This document shows, piece after piece, positions 57,490 to 64,000 of a stretch of DNA of 64,000 nt. The first letter of the stretch is position 1. Each line of letters starts with the position of its first letter. The DNA is taken from positions 71,800,001-71,864,000 of the forward strand of contig CM056573.1 of NCBI GenBank assembly GCA_029721435.1, read 5' to 3'. The DNA comes from Gymnothorax reevesii (lineage: Eukaryota; Chordata; Actinopteri; Anguilliformes; Muraenidae). The position numbers and the translations under genes are program-made. The notes under the pieces are model-generated. The model ran no database searches. It worked only from the letters and a program-made list of their open reading frames with translations, and was not told where the DNA came from.

Positions 57490-60272
57490 GTTTCACAGCA
57501 TAATTTCAAGTCCAAATACTTTGAAACATTTAAAATTAGCCACAATAGCCAACAAATTGAAGCTTTAAAGCTCTGACCTCTATACTATTTAATCAATGAA
57601 GAATCTTAGCAAAACACCATTTATTGTCCTCTGAATTCTGAAAGTACTTTGAAATGCTTTCACTGAGGCAACACCTCACAGCTTAAAAGTATTACAAAGA
57701 GTGGTGCATTTTTGTCAATAAAGAGGATGCAGCCATATTTCCACGTCATCCATGCCATGATGAAGGGAGACGCAGTAGCGCAGTGGAGAGCATGGGCTTG
57801 ACTTGGGATGGAAAGATTCTGTGTTCCAGTCCTTGCCTTAGCCTGTGCAAAGTGTTCTCAGGCAAAACTCTTCACTTCCACACTGCCTCACTCTACCCAG
57901 GTGTACAAATGGGTCCCAGCAAAATTGTCAGGGAAACTTGACTGAGAGCAGTGGGAGAACCCGAGTTGGACTAGTGCCCCATCGAGGGGGTTTAGCAATA
58001 CTCCTATTTGCTTCATGTCACAGAAACCAGGGTTAAACACAGGCCTGGTGGGCCTCCAGGCATGACCTCCACGCCTGGTTAGAAATAGTCTTTATTCCGT
58101 CTGAGCAGCTGCTCATTTTGAAAACAAGAAGGGCACTTGGTAGAGCTCATACCTCCGCCAAGCCCACATGTAAGTATTATTGGTTCTGGATCCAGGAGAG
58201 TATCATCCAGACCAACAACAGCTGTGATTAGTTCCTCTTTTAGGGCAGATTCTATTCAGTGCTGAAATTTTCTGAAAATCTGTTCATTACAGAAGGACAT
58301 ACCGAATTGTTCCGAATATAAGACGATTCTGGATATGAGACTACTCCCCTTTCTCAAGTCATATTTTGGAAAAAATAGGGTTTTGATGATAAAATCTTGT
58401 TTTTGTCACTAAAGAATAATAATCATCGCAAAAATTTCTTTGAAAATACTGATAAAACAAACTGAAAGAAAAACCAATATAAAAGATTGCAGGCTGTTGT
58501 TTTGCGCCATCTATTGTTGTGAACATGTATTGAGTATAGACTATAAAACGCACACACAGGATGACTGTTATTGTTAGAAGCCTAGTCCACGGAAAATACG
58601 ACGACCCCATTTCTCCGCTGTGACGTGTCTTGAATGGAACGGCGGAGGCGTCAAAGATAAAACAGGGTCACTTGAGCAAAAAGAGAGGAAATAGTAAACA
58701 TGCCCGATGGACGAGAGATGCTAATTTACTGAGATTCCGCAGAGAAGTCACTGTTATGTCAAAGACGCAGAGTGCATCGTATGCCTGTTCCGTGGATATG
58801 TAAAAAGCACCGTTGCCATAAACATATCTCCCCAGCGGGCCACAGTACGAAGTAGATTCCCAGTCCGTCGTGGAAACATATACTGGTGTACGTGCGATTA
58901 GGTAGTGATTGTTTTTAAATTTCATTTGATTTCATTTGACACACTCTTTTTACTTGAACAAAAGATTGACCGCGATTCCGTACCATGCTTTCTGTTAACG
59001 TTCTGACAAAATGTGGCAGCCCTCCATGCTTAGGGTCGGGCGTGTAAAGTCACCGAACAGGCCTTGTGGTGACGTGTCTTAAATGGAACACTCGAGGCGT
59101 CATAAATCAGACCGGGTCACTTGAGCAGAAGAAAAAAAGGAGTAAACAAGCCCGATGGATGAGAGGTTCGAATTCTCTTGGATTCTGCTGAGAAGTCGCT
59201 TTGACGTCAAAGAGCCAGAGTGCATCGAATGTTCATTTTGTTGCTATAACAACAGCACCGTTGCTATAAACAACTCTGCCCAGGGAGCCGACGGAAGAAT
59301 GCTGATTCTCAGTCCGTGTCCAATGCTCATGGAAAGATGTCCAGGAGTACGTGCGATTTGGCAGTGATTTTATTTTTATGAAATTAGATTTTAATTGACT
59401 CACTCTTTGTTTAAACAAAAAAAAAAATAAATGCGCGATTCAGTAGCATGCTTTCTGTTTACGTATTGACAAAATGTGCCTGCCCTCCACTTAGCCGTCG
59501 GGCTTGTCTTGTGACCAAACAGGCTCTGCTGTGACGTGACTTAAATGGATCAGCGGAGGTTTCAAATTCTCCGGCAGCTACAGGTCTCAAAAAAGTTGGG
59601 ACACTTGTAAAAAGGGGCTTTAAAAGCATTGAATTTCTAAGAGAATCAGCTGAAAGAACATTTAGCAAGTAATTAAGTTAACTGTCATCTGCTGCGCAAC
59701 ATGATTACTTATAAAAGGGTTGTCATTGAGAGGCTGAGTTTCTCAGAAGTAAAGATGGCCAGAAGCTCTCCCACCTGTGAAGGCTTGCATAAAAAAAAAA
59801 TGTTGAATACTTTAAAAACACTGCTCCTCGATGTTAAATTGCAAAGGCATTGAAGGTCTCATCATCTTCAGTACATGACATCATCAAAAGATTCAGAGTA
59901 ACTGGAAAAATCTCTGCCTGTAAGGGACTAGGCCGAGACCTTTACTGGATGCCCTTTATCTTTGGACCCTCAGATGCCACTGCATCACTCACGGGCATGA
60001 TTCTTGGGATTCTGCAATAATAGAGAAAGAAAAAACATCACTGATTATACCTAGAACTGCCACAAGGTCATTCTGACCTCCATTAGTCCCAGTGCAAAAG
60101 AATGTAAATGGACTATATAGGGGCTGACTAGAGCTAGTCAGATTGGCAGCTCAAAGCACTTGACAGTAGCCTAATACCTCACGTATGCCCATTTATGCAA
60201 CACATTCATACACTGACGGCTACGCAAGGCAGTCAACTGCATCTTGGTTGACTGCATTTTGTTACTTTTAGA
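57085..60272 (+). repeat. Unit 18, type E
   Basis: Complete 3,188-bp unit: ORF 57085-57489, SINE 57767-58057, Tc1 relic 59581-60020. It has AGAAGAAAAAAAGG near 59127 and the CACGGGCATG / GACTAGAGC pair, as in the unit at 41148. Confidence 0.96.
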
Positions 60273-60677
60273 ATGGTGTGCAGGCGCATATATAAGCCAG
60301 TTGCTGTCATGACGTCAGAATCAATTTGTTCTCCCATTTTGCAGGTAGAAATTGTGATTGTCACAGAGCTGTTCTTCTATTCATTAAGTTTATTTAGTAA
60401 GCTGGTTAGGATACCAGAAAAAGAAATTAATCAGAGGAAATGGATGAATGTAAGTCAGGCTTTGGCAAAGCTTCAGGACATGAGTTCTTGTGAGTCAGAT
60501 GGAGAAGAAATATCAGGGCTCAGTGATGCTTCTAGGTCTAGTGAATCCGACTCCGATTTTGAAACTGAATGCGATCGTGAGCCACACGGTAAAGGTATCA
60601 CAGCTGCTGGGCAAACTAAGCCTTTGATGCCAGGAAGGTCACCAAAACTGGATATTTATTCACGTCATAACGCTTAG
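60273..60677 (+). CDS. 134-codon ORF, copy 19
   Basis: L38, E79, T115, P124, R131 form; partner of the copy at 44336. Confidence 0.22.
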   Translation: MVCRRIYKPVAVMTSESICSPILQVEIVIVTELFFYSLSLFSKLVRIPEKEINQRKWMNVSQALAKLQDMSSCESDGEEISGLSDASRSSESDSDFETECDREPHGKGITAAGQTKPLMPGRSPKLDIYSRHNA

Positions 60678-63461
60678 GTTTCACAGCATAATTTCAAGTC
60701 CAAATACTTTGAAACATTTAAAATTAGCCACAATAGCCAACAAATTGAAGCTTTAAAGCTCTGACCTCTATACTATTTAATCAATGAAGAATCTTAGCAA
60801 AACACCATTTATTGTCCTCTGAATTCTGAAAGTACTTTGAAATGCTTTCACTGAGGCAACACCTCACAGCTTAAAAGTATTACAAAGAGTGGTGCATTTT
60901 TGTCAATAAAGAGGATGCAGCCATATTTCCACGTCATCCATGCCATGATGAAGGGAGACGCAGTAGCGCAGTGGAGAGCATGGGCTTGACTTGGGATGGA
61001 AAGATTCTGTGTTCCAGTCCTTGCCTTAGCCTGTGCAAAGTGTTCTCAGGCAAAACTCTTCACTTCCACACTGCCTCACTCTACCCAGGTGTACAAATGG
61101 GTCCCAGCAAAATTGTCAGGGAAACTTGACTGAGAGCAGTGGGAGAACCCGAGTTGGACTAGTGTCCCATCGAGGGGGTTTAGCAATACTCCTATTTGCT
61201 TCATGTCACAGAAACCAGGGTTAAACACAGGCCTGGTGGGCCTCCAGGCATGACCTCCACGCCTGGTTAGAAATAGTCTTTATTCCGTCAGAGCAGCTGC
61301 TCATTTTGAAAACAAGAAGGGCACTTGGTAGAGCTCATACCTCCGCCAAGCCCACATGTAAGTATTATTGGTTCTGGATCCAGGAGAGTATCATCCAGAC
61401 CAACAACAGCTGTGATTAGTTCCTCTTTTAGGGCAGATTCTATTCAGTGCTGAAATTTTCTGAAAATCTGTTCATTACATAAGGACATACCGAATTGTTC
61501 CGAATATAAGACGATTCTGGATATGAGACTACTCCCCTTTCTCAAGTCATATTTTGGAAAAAATAGGGTTTTGATGACAAAATCTTGTTTTAGTCACTAA
61601 AGAATAATAATCATCGCAAAAATTTCTTTGAAAATACTGATAAAACAAACTGAAAGAAAAACCAATATAAAAGATTGCAGGCTGTTGTTTTGCGCCATCT
61701 ATTGTTGTGAACATGTATTGAGTATAGACTATAAAACGCACACACAGGATGACTGTTATTGTTAGAAGCCTAGTCCACGGAAAATACGACGACCCCATTT
61801 CTCCGCTGTGACGTGTCTTTAATGGAACGGCGGAGGCGTCAAAGATAAAACAGGGTCACTTGAGCAAAAAGAGAGGAAATAGTAAACATGCCCGATGGAC
61901 GAGAGATGCTAATTTACTGAGATTCCGCAGAGAAGTCACTGTTATGTCAAAGACGCAGAGTGCATCGTATGCCTGTTCCGTGGATATGTAAAAAGCACCG
62001 TTGCCATAAACATATCTCCCCAGCGGGCCACAGTACGAAGTAGATTCCCAGTCCGTCGTGGAAACATATACTGGTGTACGTGCGATTAGGTAGTGATTGT
62101 TTTTAAATTTCATTTGATTTCATTTGACACACTCTTTTTACTTGAACAAAAGATTGACCGCGATTCCGTACCATGCTTTCTGTTAACGTTCTGACAAAAT
62201 GTGGCAGCCCTCCATGCTTAGGGTCGGGCGTGTAAAGTCACCGAACAGGCCTTCTGGTGACGTGTCTTAAATGGAACACTCGAGGCGTCATAAATCAGAC
62301 CGGGTCACTTGAGCAGAAGAAAACAAAGGAGTAAACAAGCCCGATGGATGAGAGGTTCGAATTCTCTTGGATTCTGCTGAGAAGTCGCTTTGACGTCAAA
62401 GAGCCAGAGTGCATCGAATGTTCATTTTGTTGCTATAACAACAGCACCGTTGCTATAAACAACTCTGCCCAGGGAGCCGACGGAAGAATGCTGATTCTCA
62501 GTCCGTGTCCAATGCTCATGGAAAGATGTCCAGGAGTACGTGCGATTTGGCAGTGATTTTATTTTTATGAAATTAGATTTTAATTGACTCACTCTTTGTT
62601 TAAACAAAAAAAAAATAAATGCGCGATTCAGTAGCATGCTTTCTGTTTACGTATTGACAAAATGTGCCTGCCCTCCACTTAGCCGTCGGGCTTGTCTTGT
62701 GACCAAACAGGCTCTGCTGTGACGTGACTTAAATGGATCAGCGGAGGTTTCAAATTCTCCGGCAGCTACAGGTCTCAAAAAAGTTGGGACACTTGTAAAA
62801 AGGGGCTTTAAAAGCATTGAATTTCTAAGAGAATCAGCTGAAAGAACATTTAGCAAGTAATTAAGTTAACTGTCATCTGCTGCGCAACATGATTACTTAT
62901 AAAAGGGTTGTCATTGAGAGGCTGAGTTTCTCAGAAGTAAAGATGGCCAGAAGCTCTCCCACCTGTGAAGGCTTGCATAAAAAAAAATGTTGAATACTTT
63001 AAAAACACTGCTCCTCGACGTTAAATTGCAAAGGCATTGAAGGTCTCATCATCTTCAGTACATGACATCATCAAAAGATTCAGAGTAACTGGAAAAATCT
63101 CTGCCTGTAAGGGACTAGGCCGAGACCTTTACTGGATGCCCTTTATCTTTGGACCCTCAGATGCCACTGCATCACTCACCGGCATGATTCTTGGGATTCT
63201 GCAATAATAGAGAAAGAAAAAACATCACTGATTATACCTAGAACTGCCACAAGGTCATTCTGACCTCCATTAGTCCCAGTGCAAAAGAATGTAAATGGAC
63301 TATATAGGGGCTGACTATGGAGCTAGTCAGATTGGCAGCTCAAAGCACTTGACAGTAGCCTAATACCTCACGTATGCCCATTTATGCAACACATTCATAC
63401 ACTGACGGCTACGCAAGGCAGTCAACTGCATCTTGGTTGACTGCATTTTGTTACTTTTAGA
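60273..63461 (+). repeat. Unit 19, type T
   Basis: Complete 3,189-bp unit: ORF 60273-60677, SINE 60955-61245, Tc1 relic 62769-63207. It has TCCGTCAGAG near 61284 and GGCCTTCTGG near 62249. It reads GGCCTGG where the T unit at 44336 has GACCTGG. Confidence 0.96.
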
Positions 63462-63866
63462 ATGGTGTGCAGGCGCATATATAAGCCAGTTGCTGTCATG
63501 ACGTCAGAATCAATTTGTTCTCCCATTTTGCAGGTAGAAATTGTGATTGTCACAGAGCTGTTCTTCTATTCATTTAGTTTATTTAGTAAGCTGGTTAGGA
63601 TACCAGAAAAAGAAATTAATCAGAGGAAATGGATGAATGTAAGTCAGGCTTTGGCAAAGCTTCAGGACATGAGTTCTTGTGAGTCAGATGGAGAAGCAAT
63701 ATCAGGGCTCAGTGATGCTTCTAGGTCTAGTGAATCCGACTCTGATTTTGAAACTGAATGCGATCGTGAGCCACACGGTAAAGGTATCACAGCTGCTGGG
63801 CAATCTAAGCCTTTGATGCCAGGAAGGTCACCAAAACTGGATATTTATTCACGTCATAACGCTTAG
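63462..63866 (+). CDS. 134-codon ORF, copy 20
   Basis: F38, A79, S115 form, the same as at 47525. It is the last complete copy before the window edge. Confidence 0.22.
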   Translation: MVCRRIYKPVAVMTSESICSPILQVEIVIVTELFFYSFSLFSKLVRIPEKEINQRKWMNVSQALAKLQDMSSCESDGEAISGLSDASRSSESDSDFETECDREPHGKGITAAGQSKPLMPGRSPKLDIYSRHNA

Positions 63867-64000
63867 GTTTCACAGCATAATTTCAAGTCCAAATACTTTG
63901 AAACATTTAAAATTAGCCACAATAGCCAACAAATTGAAGCTTTAAAGCTCTGACCTCTATACTATTTAATCAATGAAGAATCTTAGCAAAACACCATTTA
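63462..64000 (+). repeat. Unit 20 (right-truncated by window), type B
   Basis: First 539 bases of a further unit: the complete ORF (63462-63866) and part of the UTR-like stretch. ORF codons A79 and S115 match the B unit at 47525, so another T-to-B junction lies here and the five-unit pattern continues past the edge. Confidence 0.95.

Larger units (their letters stand above)
1..64000 (+). repeat. Tandem array of ~3.19-kb composite satellite units
   Basis: The same block of sequence recurs about every 3,183-3,190 bases from one edge of the window to the other, always in the same orientation. With the ATG of the 134-codon ORF as phase marker, units begin at 2918, 6101, 9284, 12467, 15651, 18840, 22030, 25220, 28404, 31588, 34772, 37958, 41148, 44336, 47525, 50709, 53895, 57085, 60273 and 63462. 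Units differ by scattered single-base changes, homopolymer lengths and a few small indels. Each is a composite of recognisable old transposable elements plus sequence of unknown origin. No unique DNA interrupts the array. This is the organisation of a long-monomer eukaryotic satellite; total copy number and chromosomal place cannot be seen. Confidence 0.99.
47868..64000 (+). repeat. Higher-order repeat, second round, running to window edge
   Basis: Second copy of the five-unit block, displaced by 15,937 bases. Differences noticed by eye from the first round are few: two 10-bp slippage changes in the first round's D unit (near 38941 and 39802) and one base near 45293 versus 61230. The last about 200 bases belong to the start of a third round, because the ORF at 63462 carries the same A79 and S115 variants as the one at 47525. 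Confidence 0.92.

Noticed and set aside
1..64000. rDNA, histone or snRNA gene cluster
   Set aside because: No rRNA, snRNA or histone sequence was recognised in the unit. The regular array is not of a known multicopy gene family.
1..64000. CRISPR array or prokaryotic operon
   Set aside because: Repeats are kilobases long, with no short repeat-spacer pattern, no ribosome binding sites and no long ORFs; the elements are eukaryotic.

Overview
The whole 64-kb window is one head-to-tail tandem array. A unit of 3,183-3,190 bp repeats about 20 times, all in the same orientation: a partial unit at 1-2917, 19 complete units from 2918 to 63461, and the start of another at 63462-64000. No unique flanking DNA is present at either end, so the array continues beyond both edges. 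Nothing looks bacterial, and no conventional single-copy gene, rRNA, tRNA or CRISPR was found. The components (a tRNA-derived SINE, an RTE-like LINE tail, a Tc1/mariner relic of a type I know from fish genomes, and a fish-type interspersed fragment) suggest a vertebrate, most likely a fish or another aquatic lower vertebrate. The species cannot be told from the window.

Layout of one unit, using the first complete one (2918-6100). First comes a 134-codon ORF of unknown function with an acidic Ser/Asp/Glu stretch (2918-3322), and then a UTR-like stretch ending in AATAAA (3550). Next are a SINE with recognisable Pol III A and B boxes (3600-3890), a LINE RTE-like 3' fragment (about 3960-4130), and an AT-rich segment of unknown origin (4131-4452). 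These are followed by two diverged sub-repeats of about 450 bp plus the first 36 bp of a third (4453-5395), and a Tc1-like transposon relic inserted at a TA just beyond that third copy (5410-5848). The unit closes with a short palindrome (5952-5969), a fish-type repeat fragment (5978-6068) and a 9-bp-stem inverted repeat (6057-6083) just before the next ORF.

The array has several levels of duplication. The oldest is the roughly 450-bp sub-repeats inside each unit. Next is the 3.19-kb unit, whose copies differ at few positions. On top is a higher-order repeat: five unit types (called T-B-C-D-E here) recur with an exact lag of 15,937 bp over the right-hand half, and type B is locally tripled in the first round (25220-34771). 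Units further left are mosaics of the same variants, with one clear recombinant (15651-18839).

The biology is that of a large composite satellite built from old transposable elements and kept homogeneous by unequal crossover and gene conversion. Whether any part is expressed is open. Candidates are the SINE (Pol III) and the 134-codon ORF, which has TATA, CRE and polyadenylation-like motifs near it. The ORF is intact in all 20 copies with a visible start, but the differences I can see among copies are mostly amino-acid-changing, so I see no sign of protein-level selection.
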